In this document: positions 26,466-34,891 of the stretch, in pieces
How positions within the stretch are numbered: position 1 is the first letter of the stretch
How the letters are laid out: each line of letters starts with the position of its first letter
Source of the DNA: Opitutaceae bacterium
GTDB lineage: Bacteria > Verrucomicrobiota > Verrucomicrobiia > Opitutales > Opitutaceae
DNA: 64,000 bases
Reading direction: 5' to 3'
NCBI GenBank assembly: GCA_027482185.1
Contig: JAIXWF010000017.1
Location: 16,862 to 80,861 of the forward strand
Notes under the pieces: generated by a model
Databases searched by the model: none
What the model saw: only the letters and a program-made list of their open reading frames with translations
What the model was told of the DNA's origin: nothing
Made by a program: the position numbers and the translations under genes

Positions 26466-27605
26466 TTACCGCTTTCTCTTCCAAGCGGCGATGAACATGC
26501 CGTTGGCGTCGAGTTCGTGGGGCCAGAGGGTGACGCGCGGGTCGGCGTCGAAGAGCGGGTGCGGTTCGAATTCCGGATGGGCGGCGGCGAAGGCGTCGGC
26601 GATCGCGGTCGTCTCGCTGCGTGTGAGCGTGCACACGGCGTAGACGAGGCGGCCGCCGGGTTTCAACGAGCCGGCGACCTGGTTGAGGAGGCCGAGCTGG
26701 ATGGCGGCGAGTTCCTGCACGTCGGCGGGCGTGGTGGTCCAACGGGCCTGCGGGTTGCGCTGCCAGGTGCCGACGCCGCTGCAGGGGGCGTCGAGGAGGA
26801 CGCCGTCGAATTTGGCCTTGGTCGGAAGTTTGGCGGTGCCGTCCCAGACCGCGGTGCGGTAGTTGAACAGCTGGGCGCGGGAGGCGCGGCGTTTGAGCGT
26901 ATCCAGTCGCTTGGTATGGCGGTCGGTGGCCCAGATCAGGCCCTTGTTGGCCATGAGGTCGGCGAGGTGGAGCGTCTTGCCGCCTTCGCCGGCGCAGGCG
27001 TCCCACCAGGTTTCGCCGGGCTTGGGCGCGCAGGCGTGGCCGACGAGCTGGGAGGCGAGATCCTGGATCTCGAAGTCGCCGTGTTTGAATTCCTCGGTGC
27101 GGAAGAGATCCTGGCGGCCCTTGAAACGCAGGGCGTCGGGGGCGCGCTGCGAAAAGTCGCAGTCGCGGAGGGCGGCGGCGAGTTTCGCGCCCTGGTTGGG
27201 GCGGGCGCGGAGCCAGAGGGCGGGGTCGCGCTGGAGCTGGCGGAGGTAGGCGGCCTTGGCGGCGGCGGCCGCGGCGGGATCGGCCGGGAAATCGAGTTCG
27301 GTCCAGAGCCATTCCGGGACGGCGCGGACGGCGAGGGCCTCGGCCTTGACGGATTTCTCGTCGGCGGCGAAGCGCGCGTGGAGGGTGCCGGCCTGTTCGA
27401 CGCGCTTCTGCGGGGAAGACTTGGGGTCGAGCCAGGAGAGCCAGCGGAAGTAGGAGAATACGGCGTGGCTGATCGCGCGCTTGGCCGGCGGCTGCAGGTA
27501 GCGGTGGGTCTCGAAATAGAAACGGAGGGCGGAGTCCGCGCGCTGTTCGGCGGAGATCGTCGAGATCACCTGGGCGGCGTGGTTGAGCGTGGCGGCGAGG
27601 TCCAT
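26466..27605 (-). CDS. RsmB/NSUN-family RNA (cytosine-5-)methyltransferase
   Basis: 379 residues. An N-terminal helical NusB-like region (about 1-90) is followed by an alpha/beta segment and the catalytic Rossmann domain. SAM motif I appears as WWDACAGEGGKTLHLADLM, and a D-containing ATDRH comes after the second strand. The two active-site cysteines of the NOL1/NOP2/Sun family are present in DAPCSGVGTWQRNP and YAVCTLTRSE. Such enzymes methylate C5 of cytosine in rRNA (position 967 for RsmB) or tRNA; the exact site cannot be assigned. Starts at ATG 27605. Likely housekeeping. Confidence 0.93.
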   Translation of the reverse strand: MDLAATLNHAAQVISTISAEQRADSALRFYFETHRYLQPPAKRAISHAVFSYFRWLSWLDPKSSPQKRVEQAGTLHARFAADEKSVKAEALAVRAVPEWLWTELDFPADPAAAAAAKAAYLRQLQRDPALWLRARPNQGAKLAAALRDCDFSQRAPDALRFKGRQDLFRTEEFKHGDFEIQDLASQLVGHACAPKPGETWWDACAGEGGKTLHLADLMANKGLIWATDRHTKRLDTLKRRASRAQLFNYRTAVWDGTAKLPTKAKFDGVLLDAPCSGVGTWQRNPQARWTTTPADVQELAAIQLGLLNQVAGSLKPGGRLVYAVCTLTRSETTAIADAFAAAHPEFEPHPLFDADPRVTLWPHELDANGMFIAAWKRKR

Positions 27606-27793
27606 GGAAATGCGGAATTCGGAAACCGGAGACCGGAGACGGAAAGGCGAAAGGCGAAAGGAGAAAGGCGGAAGGAGAATTCCGGCATGCGGAGACCGGA
27701 CACCGGAAACAGAAAGATGGATACGGAGCCGGACGGGAGAAGGCGAGGCCGGCGTTTGTTTCCGGTCTCCGGTTTCCGCATTCCGGTCTTATC
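27606..27793. repeat. Inverted-repeat element enclosing GGCGAAA words
   Basis: 27607-27637 (ATGCGGAATTCGGAAACCGG and following) is repeated in inverse orientation at 27753-27788, where TTTCCGGTCTCCGGTTTCCG precedes CATTCCGG. The roughly 115 bp between the arms contain GGCGAAAGGAGAAA words. It lies in the gap between dnaE and the RNA methyltransferase gene. Confidence 0.65.
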
Positions 27794-30700
27794 CTAGGCG
27801 CGTTTTTTCCAGCGGCGGTCCTCTTTCAGCTCGAGGGCGCGGGTTTCGACCTGGACGCCGGCGACGGCGGGGTGGGCGCGGAGGGTCTGGAAGGCGGGGG
27901 CGTTGAGTTTCCAGGACAGGGCGTTGCTGGCCTCGGCGACGGAGGCGATGCGGTTTTCGAAGACGAAGCCGAGGCTGACGCGCGTGTCGCCGGCCTGTTT
28001 GTCGAGGGTGGAACGCAGCTGCTGCAGAAAGGCGGGGACGCCGGGGTGCTCCGGATGGAGGAGCCAGGTGACGCGCTTCACGAGACCGGCGACCTGGCCG
28101 TCGAGCGGGTAGATCTCCTTCACGTTGATGCGCGGACCCTCCTGGTTGACGATGATGTTGCCCTGGACGAGCACGAGGGCGTTTTCCGCGAGGCTCTTGC
28201 CGTAGGCCTCGTAGCCGTCGGCGAAAATGTTGAGGCCGATGGAGCCCTGCTTGGTCGCGAGGGTGAAGGCGGCCCAGGGGCGGTTGTCCTTTTTCGAGAG
28301 GCGTTTGACGATGTTGGCGGCGATGCCGCAGAGGCGGAATTCGACGCGGTCGCCCTGCAGGAGAAGTTCGTCGATGGCGTAGGTGTTGATCGCGTCGGCG
28401 AGCCCCACGTAGGCGTTCATCGGGTGGCCGGAGACGTAGAAACCGAGGAGTTCCTTCTCGAACTGGAGGACGTTGGCGGAGGTCAGGCGGCGCTCGACCG
28501 CTGCCGCGGCAGTCGGTTTTGAGTTTTGGGTTTTGGGTTTGGAGTTGGTCTCCAGGTCGAACATGGCGTCGTCGGATTTGGCGGCGACGGCGGCGGCGAC
28601 GGGGGCGCGGCGGGTGTGGCGGAGGAAGTTGGCGAATTCGTCGCGCAGGACCTGGCGGTCGGGGAGGGCGGCGGGGGTGTCGGCGGCGGCCATGTCGAAG
28701 AGCATGGACTCGGCGGGTTCCTCGGCCTTGGCGGCGGGGGCGTCCTTGCGGAGGGCGGGGTATTTGCGCTGGAGCTCGCCGAGGGCGGAGATGGCTTCGT
28801 CGAGCTGGGCGAAGAGTTCCTCGCGCGGGGCGCCGCTGAAATCGAAGGCGCCGGTGGCGACGAGATTCTCGAGGACGCGTTTGTTGATCGCGCGGGAGTC
28901 GGCGCGGATCATGAAGTCGCGAAAATCGACGTAGGGCCCGTGGCGTTCGCGTTCCTCGAGGATCTTGGCGGCGGCCTGTTCGCCGACGCCCTTAATTCCT
29001 GCCAGGCCGAACCTGATGCGGCCGGCGGGCATCGAGGGGGCAGGAATCGGGTTCGGGGTTTCGGGTTTGGGGTTTGGAGTTGCCGAACTCCGAACTCCGA
29101 ACTCCGAACCCGCGGCGTCAGCCGCCGCCACCGGCGTGAACATCTCGCGGGATTCGTTCACGTCGGGGCCGAGGACGACGATGCCCATGGCTTCGGCTTC
29201 GGCGATGAAGTGGGAGACTTTTTCCGCGTTGCCGAGCTCGGCGGTGAGCACGGCGGCCATGAACTGGACCGGGTAGTTGGCTTTCAGATACGCGGTCTGG
29301 TAGCTGACGAGGGCGTAGGCGGCGGAGTGCGATTTGTTGAAGCCGTAGGCGGCGAACTTGTTGAGCAGGTCGAAGATCTCGTTGGCTTTCTTCTCGTCGA
29401 TGTTGTTCACGCGCTTGGCGCCCTCGACGAACTTGATGCGCTCCTTGGCCATGGCTTCGGCGTCCTTTTTGCCCATGGCGCGGCGGAGCATGTCGGCGCC
29501 GCCGAGCGTGTAGCCGGCGATGATCTTGGCGCACTCCATCACCTGCTCCTGGTAGACGATGATGCCGTAGGTTTCCTGCAGGGATTGCTCGAGGAGCTTG
29601 TGCGGGTAGCTGACGGAGGAGGGGTCCTTCTTGCCGCGGGCGTAGTCGGGAATGAACGCCATCGGGCCGGGGCGGTAGAGGGCGCAGATGGCGTTGATGT
29701 CGTCGATATTGGAGACGCCGACCTGCTTGCAGGCGTTCTGCATGCCGGGCGATTCGAGCTGGAACACGCCGACCGTCTTGCCGGCGTTGAGGATCGTGTA
29801 GGTCTTCGGGTCGTCGAGGGGGATGGTCTCGATGTCGAATTTCGGATCGGCGGTGCGGCGGACGTTCGCGACGGCGTCGGAGATGACGGTGAGCGTCTTG
29901 AGGCCGAGGAAGTCCATCTTCAGCAGGCCGAGTTTGCCGACGGCGTTCATGTCGAACTGCACGGTGACGTCGCCTTCCTGCAGGGTGAGCGGGACGAATT
30001 CGTCGAGCGGTTTGTCGGTGATGATGATGCCGGCGGCGTGTTTGCCGGTGTTGCGGACCATGCCTTCGAGGACGCGGGCCTGGTCGAAGATTTTCTTGGC
30101 GACGGGGTTTTTGTTCACCTCGTCGCGGAGCTCGGCGGACTTGGTGACGGAGTCCTCGAGCGTGATGTTGAGCTCGTCGGGGATCATCTTCGCGAGGCGG
30201 TCGGCGTCGGCGAAGGCGAGGTTGTGGACGCGGGAGATGTCGCGGATGACCATCTTGGCGCCGAGGGTGCCGTAGGTGATGATGTTGGCGACGCAGTCGC
30301 GGCCGTACTTCTCGCGCACGTAGTTGATGACCTCCTCGCGGCGCCGCATGCAGAAATCGATGTCGAAGTCGGGCGGCGAGACGCGCTCGGGGTTGAGGAA
30401 ACGCTCGAAGAGGAGCTTGAAGCGGATGGGGTCGAGATTGGTGATGCCGAGGAGGTAGGCGACGAGGCAGCCGGCGCCGGAGCCGCGGCCGGGGCCGACG
30501 GGGACGCCGTGGGCTTTGGCCCAGGCGATGAAGTCCCAGACGACGAGGAAGTAGTCGACGAAGCCGGTGACGTTGATGATCGCGAGCTCGTAGCCCATGC
30601 GGACTGCGAGTTCCTCGGCGAGAGGGAGGCCGGAGTAGTCGGGGGCGGAGGGTTTCTGGCCGGGCGGAAGATCGGTGAGTTTGGCGAGACGTTCGGCGAC

Positions 30701-31702
30701 GACGGGGCGGAGACGGACCTCCTCGAAGTCGAAACCGTAGCGTTGCTTGAGACCCTGGACGCAGAGTTCGCGCAGGTAGGCGGGCGGCGTGAACTGCGTC
30801 TTGATCTCGGGCGGGAGCGGGTAGCGCGGGTAGCGTTCGCTGCCTTTGGGAAACGGGATCGCGAGCTCGCACATCTCGGCGACGAGCTGGGTGTTGGTGA
30901 CGGATTCGGGGACCTCGGCGAAGAGCTTGGCCATCTCGTCGCGCGACTTGAGGTAGAATTGGTTGCCCGAAAAACGCATGCGTTTCTCGTCGTCGATCTT
31001 CGAGCCCGTCTGGATGCAGAGCATCGCGTCGTGGGGGCCGGAGTCGGAGTTGCGGACGTAGTGGACGTCGTTCGAACAGATGACCTTGAGGCCGAATTCC
31101 TCGGCGAGCTTGAGGAGGCCGGGGATGATCTTGAGCTGTTCGGGGATGCCGTGGTCCTGAATTTCGACGAAGTAGTTTTCCTTGCCGAAGATCTCGACGA
31201 AACGGCCGCAGGCCTTGCGCGCTTCCTCGTAGCGATCGTAGAGCAGGTGCTGGGGGACGAGGGAGGCGAGGCAGCCGGTGAAACCGATGAGGCCGCCGGC
31301 GTACTTGGCGAGGGTCTCGAGGTCGGTGCGCGGCTTGTAATAGAAGCCGTTGATGTGGGCGTCGGAGACGAGTTTGAGGAGATTCTGGTAGCCGGTGAGA
31401 TTCTTCGCGAGGAGACCGAGGTGGAAGATGGATTTCCCTTCGTCGGAGCGGCCGTGTTTCTCGAGGCGGGAGGTTTCGACGAGGTAGAGTTCGCAGCCGA
31501 TGAGGGGTTTGATGCCCTTGGTCTTGGCCTGGTTGTAGAATTCGATGGCGCCGTAGAGGTTGCCGTGGTCGGTGAGGGCCATGGCCTTCATGCCGAGTTC
31601 GTGGGCGCGGTCCATCAGCCGGTCGATGCGGCAGCAGCCGTCGAGGAGGCTGTAATCGGTGTGGACGTGCAGGTGGACGAAGTTGGAATCGGCGGTGGCC
31701 AC
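27794..31702 (-). CDS. dnaE: DNA polymerase III alpha subunit
   Basis: 1302 residues from the GTG at 31702 (reads VATADSNFVHLHVHTDYS), chosen because the PHP domain begins at once; no ATG lies close. Domains: PHP (about 8-290), palm with catalytic Asp residues in PDFDIDFCMRRREEVI (about 440), fingers ending RFGLAGIKGVG, HhH, and OB fold after EKELLGFYVSGHPM. This is the replicative polymerase (DnaE1 type). It is about 140 residues longer than the E. coli protein. Part of the excess is two low-complexity inserts encoded by degenerate DNA repeats: near residue 875 (EFGVRSSATPNPKPETPNP) and near residue 1055 (NSKPKTQNSKPTAAA). Both sit in linkers, before the fingers tip and before the OB fold. 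It diverges from rpsU. Confidence 0.96.
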   Translation of the reverse strand: MATADSNFVHLHVHTDYSLLDGCCRIDRLMDRAHELGMKAMALTDHGNLYGAIEFYNQAKTKGIKPLIGCELYLVETSRLEKHGRSDEGKSIFHLGLLAKNLTGYQNLLKLVSDAHINGFYYKPRTDLETLAKYAGGLIGFTGCLASLVPQHLLYDRYEEARKACGRFVEIFGKENYFVEIQDHGIPEQLKIIPGLLKLAEEFGLKVICSNDVHYVRNSDSGPHDAMLCIQTGSKIDDEKRMRFSGNQFYLKSRDEMAKLFAEVPESVTNTQLVAEMCELAIPFPKGSERYPRYPLPPEIKTQFTPPAYLRELCVQGLKQRYGFDFEEVRLRPVVAERLAKLTDLPPGQKPSAPDYSGLPLAEELAVRMGYELAIINVTGFVDYFLVVWDFIAWAKAHGVPVGPGRGSGAGCLVAYLLGITNLDPIRFKLLFERFLNPERVSPPDFDIDFCMRRREEVINYVREKYGRDCVANIITYGTLGAKMVIRDISRVHNLAFADADRLAKMIPDELNITLEDSVTKSAELRDEVNKNPVAKKIFDQARVLEGMVRNTGKHAAGIIITDKPLDEFVPLTLQEGDVTVQFDMNAVGKLGLLKMDFLGLKTLTVISDAVANVRRTADPKFDIETIPLDDPKTYTILNAGKTVGVFQLESPGMQNACKQVGVSNIDDINAICALYRPGPMAFIPDYARGKKDPSSVSYPHKLLEQSLQETYGIIVYQEQVMECAKIIAGYTLGGADMLRRAMGKKDAEAMAKERIKFVEGAKRVNNIDEKKANEIFDLLNKFAAYGFNKSHSAAYALVSYQTAYLKANYPVQFMAAVLTAELGNAEKVSHFIAEAEAMGIVVLGPDVNESREMFTPVAAADAAGSEFGVRSSATPNPKPETPNPIPAPSMPAGRIRFGLAGIKGVGEQAAAKILEERERHGPYVDFRDFMIRADSRAINKRVLENLVATGAFDFSGAPREELFAQLDEAISALGELQRKYPALRKDAPAAKAEEPAESMLFDMAAADTPAALPDRQVLRDEFANFLRHTRRAPVAAAVAAKSDDAMFDLETNSKPKTQNSKPTAAAAVERRLTSANVLQFEKELLGFYVSGHPMNAYVGLADAINTYAIDELLLQGDRVEFRLCGIAANIVKRLSKKDNRPWAAFTLATKQGSIGLNIFADGYEAYGKSLAENALVLVQGNIIVNQEGPRINVKEIYPLDGQVAGLVKRVTWLLHPEHPGVPAFLQQLRSTLDKQAGDTRVSLGFVFENRIASVAEASNALSWKLNAPAFQTLRAHPAVAGVQVETRALELKEDRRWKKRA
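28514..28548. repeat. GTTTTGGGTTTTGAG-type repeat inside dnaE
   Basis: A G/T-rich run of GTTTTGAG and GTTTTGGG words. A 25-nt stretch of it is identical to the intergenic tract at 33477-33501, so this is a copy of a dispersed repeat. In the dnaE frame it encodes the NSKPKTQNSKP run. Confidence 0.9.
29047..29112. repeat. GGTTTGGGG/CCGAACTCCGAACTC-type repeat inside dnaE
   Basis: The left half (29047-29078) is made of GTTTCGGGTTTGGGG-type words. The right half (29083-29109) is three near-perfect copies of CGAACTC spaced 8 nt apart. Related tracts lie outside genes at 48185-48200, 48318-48353, 49899-49940 and 50036-50073. The run is in frame in dnaE. Confidence 0.88.
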
Positions 31703-31879
31703 GGGTCGCGTTGAAACAACCGCCGGCCCCGGGCCGCGCAAGGGCGAATGCCGGAGGGCGGCGGCGGAGGCGGACGACGCAAAGGAAAACGGCCAAAAAT
31801 GCCATTGACGCCGGCGACGCGGCCCGGCTTGTTCGTTTCTTTTCCTCTTTCTCCAACCGGTCCCGACACGCCTGCATCC

Positions 31880-32077
31880 ATGTCCATCGAAATCAAGATT
31901 CGCAAAAACGAGCCCATCGACCGTGCGCTTCGCCGCATGAAGAAGAAGCTCGATCGCGAGAACATCATCAAAGGCACCCGCGCGAAGCGCTACTACGAGA
32001 AGCCGTGCGAAAAGCGCCGCCGCAAGGAGAAGGTCCAAGCCTTCACCCAGATGCTGCGCCGCCGTTACGCCGAGTAA
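31880..32077 (+). CDS. rpsU: Ribosomal protein bS21
   Basis: 65 residues, full length for bS21: MSIEIKIRKNEPIDRALRRM, then a Lys/Arg-rich helix and KRYYEKPCEKRRRKEK. The protein joins the 30S platform near the anti-Shine-Dalgarno region and is needed for initiation on many mRNAs. No strong Shine-Dalgarno sequence is visible upstream (the leader is C/T-rich), which is notable for a gene whose product is itself tied to SD recognition. A strong terminator follows 22 bp after the stop. It diverges from dnaE across 177 bp. Confidence 0.97.
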   Translation: MSIEIKIRKNEPIDRALRRMKKKLDRENIIKGTRAKRYYEKPCEKRRRKEKVQAFTQMLRRRYAE

Positions 32078-32099
32078 GGCGACGGTTCCGTCAATTTTG

Positions 32100-32134
32100 A
32101 CCGCGCTCCCTCTTCGGAGAGGGCGCGGTTTTTT
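32100..32134 (+). terminator. Rho-independent terminator of rpsU
   Basis: ACCGCGC (32100-32106) pairs with GCGCGGT ending at 32129; the inner stem has one mismatch and closes on a TTCG tetraloop. A run of six T residues (32129-32134) follows. It sits 22 bp after the rpsU stop. Confidence 0.9.
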
Positions 32135-32149
32135 CGTGCCCGGCGGGCG

Positions 32150-32330
32150 GGGCGGGGAAGACCGGAAGATGGGAAGACCGGAAGATGGGAAGATGGGAAG
32201 ACGGGAAGATGGGAAGACGGGAAGACTTGGAAGACCGGATACCGGAGATTCGGAAACCGGAAGCCGGAGTGCCGGCGCCGGGGAGGAGAGATTGGGAATC
32301 GGGAAATCTGACATCGTAAATCCGACTTCG
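32150..32330. repeat. GAAGATGGGAAGACGG-type tract with GGAAACCGGA words
   Basis: About ten near-copies of GAAGATGG or GAAGACGG lie between 32156 and 32240, followed by ACCGGATACCGGAGATTCGG-type words to about 32270. The rest up to 32431 has no clear feature; it should contain the promoter of the downstream isomerase gene. Confidence 0.75.
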
Positions 32331-32431
32331 TAATTCCCAGGTCGGCGGGCACAGGGGCGGGTAATTTTCCCGCGGACTGTTTTTCGGCGTGCAACCCGTT
32401 GGCCCTGCGCTTCGTCTCTGCGGATTCCTGC

Positions 32432-33373
32432 GTGAAGCCGATCCTCGCTCTCTCTTCCAGTTGGTGTTCGCACCGGCATCAGGACGGTTACGCCATGCTC
32501 AAGGAGATGGCGGACCTCGGTTTCGAGTACGTGGAGCTGAGCCACGGCGTCCGCATCACCCTCGTGCCGGGCATCCTGCGCGGGGTCGAGGAGGGCGTGG
32601 TGAAGGTCAGCTCGACGCACAATTTCTGCCCGTTGCCGACGGGCGTGGTGCAGGCGGCGCCGAATCTGTTCGAGCCGTCGGCGTCGGAGCACCGCGAGCA
32701 CGACCAGTGGCTACGGCATACGAAGCGGTCGATCGATTTTGCGGCGCAGGTGAAGGCAAAGGTGCTCGTCTGCCACCTTGGGAGCGTGAGTTTCTTCTGG
32801 TTCAATCCGGCGCGGGCGATCCGCAATTACCTGCGCGACCATCCCGAGGCGGGGCGCAATCCGGACGACAAGGCGTATGCGGCGCTGGTGAAGAAATCCG
32901 TCGCGAAGCTGCGGAAACGCATGCCGAAATTCTGGGATCAGGTGAAGGCGAGCATCGCCGAGGTGCTCGACTACGCGAAGCAACGCGGGATCAAGCTGGG
33001 CTTCGAGAACCGGGAAAAGTTCGAGGAGCTGCCGATCGACGCCGACTACGCGGACTTCGTGGGCAGCTATGCGCCGGACGCGCCCGTCGGTTACTGGCAC
33101 GACACGGGGCATGCCGACATCAAGGAAGGCATGGGTCTGCTGCAGCACCGCGAGCACCTCGAGAAACTGGCGCCGCGGACGATCGGATTCCACCTGCACG
33201 ACGTGAACGCCGCCGGCAGCGACCACCAGCCGATCGGCAGCGGCCATATCGATTTCAAGATGATCAGTTCCTTCTGGCGGCCGGAACACCTGCTGACCTT
33301 GGAATTCGGCCCGCGGCTGACAGTCGCGGATGTGGTTGCGTCAAAGCAACGCATCGAGGCGCTGATGCGCTGA
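32432..33373 (+). CDS. Sugar phosphate isomerase/epimerase-like TIM-barrel protein
   Basis: 313 residues from a GTG at 32432 (reads VKPILALSSSWCS); a TTG at 32399 would add 11 unlikely residues. The AP-endonuclease-2/xylose-isomerase-like barrel is recognisable. FEYVELSHG is an early strand, and VLVCHLGS, KLGFENREKF, GYWHDTGHADI, GFHLHDVN and LEFGPR carry the expected metal-binding Glu/Asp/His residues of this superfamily. Family members isomerise or epimerise sugars or act on cyclitols; the substrate cannot be inferred. It stands alone between two repeat-filled gaps. Confidence 0.88.
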   Translation: MKPILALSSSWCSHRHQDGYAMLKEMADLGFEYVELSHGVRITLVPGILRGVEEGVVKVSSTHNFCPLPTGVVQAAPNLFEPSASEHREHDQWLRHTKRSIDFAAQVKAKVLVCHLGSVSFFWFNPARAIRNYLRDHPEAGRNPDDKAYAALVKKSVAKLRKRMPKFWDQVKASIAEVLDYAKQRGIKLGFENREKFEELPIDADYADFVGSYAPDAPVGYWHDTGHADIKEGMGLLQHREHLEKLAPRTIGFHLHDVNAAGSDHQPIGSGHIDFKMISSFWRPEHLLTLEFGPRLTVADVVASKQRIEALMR

Positions 33374-33758
33374 GGGTATAAGACCGGAGTTGGGAAACCG
33401 GAGACAGGAAAGCGGAGAGTTGGGAAAGCGGGAAATTGGAAAACGGGGAAACGGGAGGCGCAAGAAAAGCGTTCTGGGTTTTGAGTTTTGGGTTTTGGGT
33501 TGGTGCGGCCCGGAGCGCGTTGGTCCGAAGGAATTCCGTCCCGTTAATCCTGTGGTCGCATCCTGTCCGTCCTGTCCTTGGATCGGGAAAGGGCCGGAGG
33601 TGGGGACAGGATCGACAGGACGCGGGGAGAGGATGAACAGGACGGGGAAATAGGATTTACGGGATGGGGTTTGGGATCGGCCCGATGGTTCACGCGGAAG
33701 GTGCGCCGTGCCGTCCTGTTCATCCGCTTCCCTCGTCCTGTCCTTCCTGTCCCCGGGC
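33374..33758. repeat. Gap holding three successive repeat families
   Basis: 33380-33460 contains GGGAAAGCGGGAAATTGGAAA words. 33475-33504 is the GTTTTGAGTTTTGGG run that is identical over 25 nt to a segment inside dnaE. 33535-33758 contains CCTGTCCGTCCTGTCC and GGACAGGATCGACAGGA words in both orientations. No gene is credible in this 385-bp stretch. Confidence 0.8.
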
Positions 33759-34808
33759 TCACGTTTCGCGCGCGAGCAATTCCGTGACCCAGCGGCGGTG
33801 GGGGCCGGAGAGGGTGAGCTGCGGGAGTTCGGCGAGCGGGACCCAGACGAGACCGGCGGCGAGTTTGGTTTTCGCGGCGGGCGCGGGGGCGGCGTGAATC
33901 GACTCGGTGATCTGGAAACGCGTGATGCCGCGGCGCTTTTTCGCGAGGAGGGCGCCGGCCTGCGCGGCCGTCTCGGTCAGACCGAGGTGTTCCGCCAGCG
34001 GCAGTTCGTGGACGTTCGCGAGGCGGCGCGCGTCGCCGGCGGTGCGGTGCAGGAGGAGCGCATCGCCGCGGCGGCACCACACGCGCACGACGGCGCGCTG
34101 TTCGATGACCTTGGCGGCGAGGCGCGGGAAGGCCTCCGGTTCGCCGCGCGCGGCGGCGGCGCAGAAGCCGCGGACCGGGCAGGTGAGGCAGAGCGGTTTC
34201 TGCCGGAAGCAGACGGTGGCGCCGAGTTCCATCATCGCCTGGTTGTGGTCGCCGGGATGGCACGCGGGGACGAGGGCGTCGGCCAGCGGGGCGAAGGCTT
34301 TCGAGGCGGAAGCCGAGTCGCGGTAAGGCGTGGCGTCGGCCGTCAGGCGGGAGAGGATACGGACGACGTTGCCGTCGACGCAGGCGACGGGCGCGCCGAA
34401 GGAAATGCTGGTGATTGCCGCGGCGGTGTAGGGGCCGACGCCGGGCAGTTCGCGCCAGGCCTCGGGCGCGCGCGGGAGGGCGGGCAGGGCCGCGACGGCG
34501 CGGGCGAGGCGGTGCAGATTGCGGGCGCGGGAATAGTAGCCGAGGCCTTCCCAGAGTTTCAGCACGACGGCCTCGTCGGCGGCGGCCAGGGCGGCGAAGT
34601 CGGGCAGGGCATCGAGCCAACGCGCGAAGTAGGGCAAAACGGTTTTCACCTGCGTCTGCTGCAGCATGAATTCGCTGACGACCGTTTTGTAGACGGAAGG
34701 GGCGGTGCGCCACGGCAGCACGCGGGCGTGGGTGCGGTACCAACCGAGGAGGGCGGCTTGGAATTCCGGCGCGCGCCGGGTCAGGGAAACGGAAGCGGAG
34801 GAGGCCAC
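33759..34808 (-). CDS. mutY: A/G-specific adenine DNA glycosylase
   Basis: 349 residues from a GTG at 34808 (VASSASVSLTRR); a frame reaching 34883 exists but would run to within 9 bp of the divergent rnhC start. The HhH-GPD domain shows SEFMLQQTQVKTV (catalytic Glu in the E-x-M-L-Q-Q-T motif), the hairpin LPGVGPYTAAAI and catalytic Asp in VDGNVVRIL. The 4Fe-4S cluster cysteines follow the pattern C-x6-C-x2-C-x5-C (CFRQKPLCLTCPVRGFC). The C-terminal MutT-like domain recognises 8-oxoG. MutY removes adenine mispaired with 8-oxoguanine. Confidence 0.95.
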   Translation of the reverse strand: MASSASVSLTRRAPEFQAALLGWYRTHARVLPWRTAPSVYKTVVSEFMLQQTQVKTVLPYFARWLDALPDFAALAAADEAVVLKLWEGLGYYSRARNLHRLARAVAALPALPRAPEAWRELPGVGPYTAAAITSISFGAPVACVDGNVVRILSRLTADATPYRDSASASKAFAPLADALVPACHPGDHNQAMMELGATVCFRQKPLCLTCPVRGFCAAAARGEPEAFPRLAAKVIEQRAVVRVWCRRGDALLLHRTAGDARRLANVHELPLAEHLGLTETAAQAGALLAKKRRGITRFQITESIHAAPAPAAKTKLAAGLVWVPLAELPQLTLSGPHRRWVTELLARET

Positions 34809-34891
34809 GAAAAGCCGACACTGGGCGCAATTTGCCCGCGGCCGCCAGAATCGTTTTGTGCTGCGGCGGCGTTTTGTGGCCAACTCCCGGG

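Noticed and set aside
28526..31714. 1062-codon open frame on the plus strand opposite dnaE
   Set aside because: dnaE is certain on the minus strand; the antisense product is a Val/Gly/Asp-rich string typical of codon-shadow frames.
31703..32701. Upstream extension of dnaE
   Set aside because: The open frame continues antisense through rpsU and its terminator. The PHP domain begins at the GTG at 31702.
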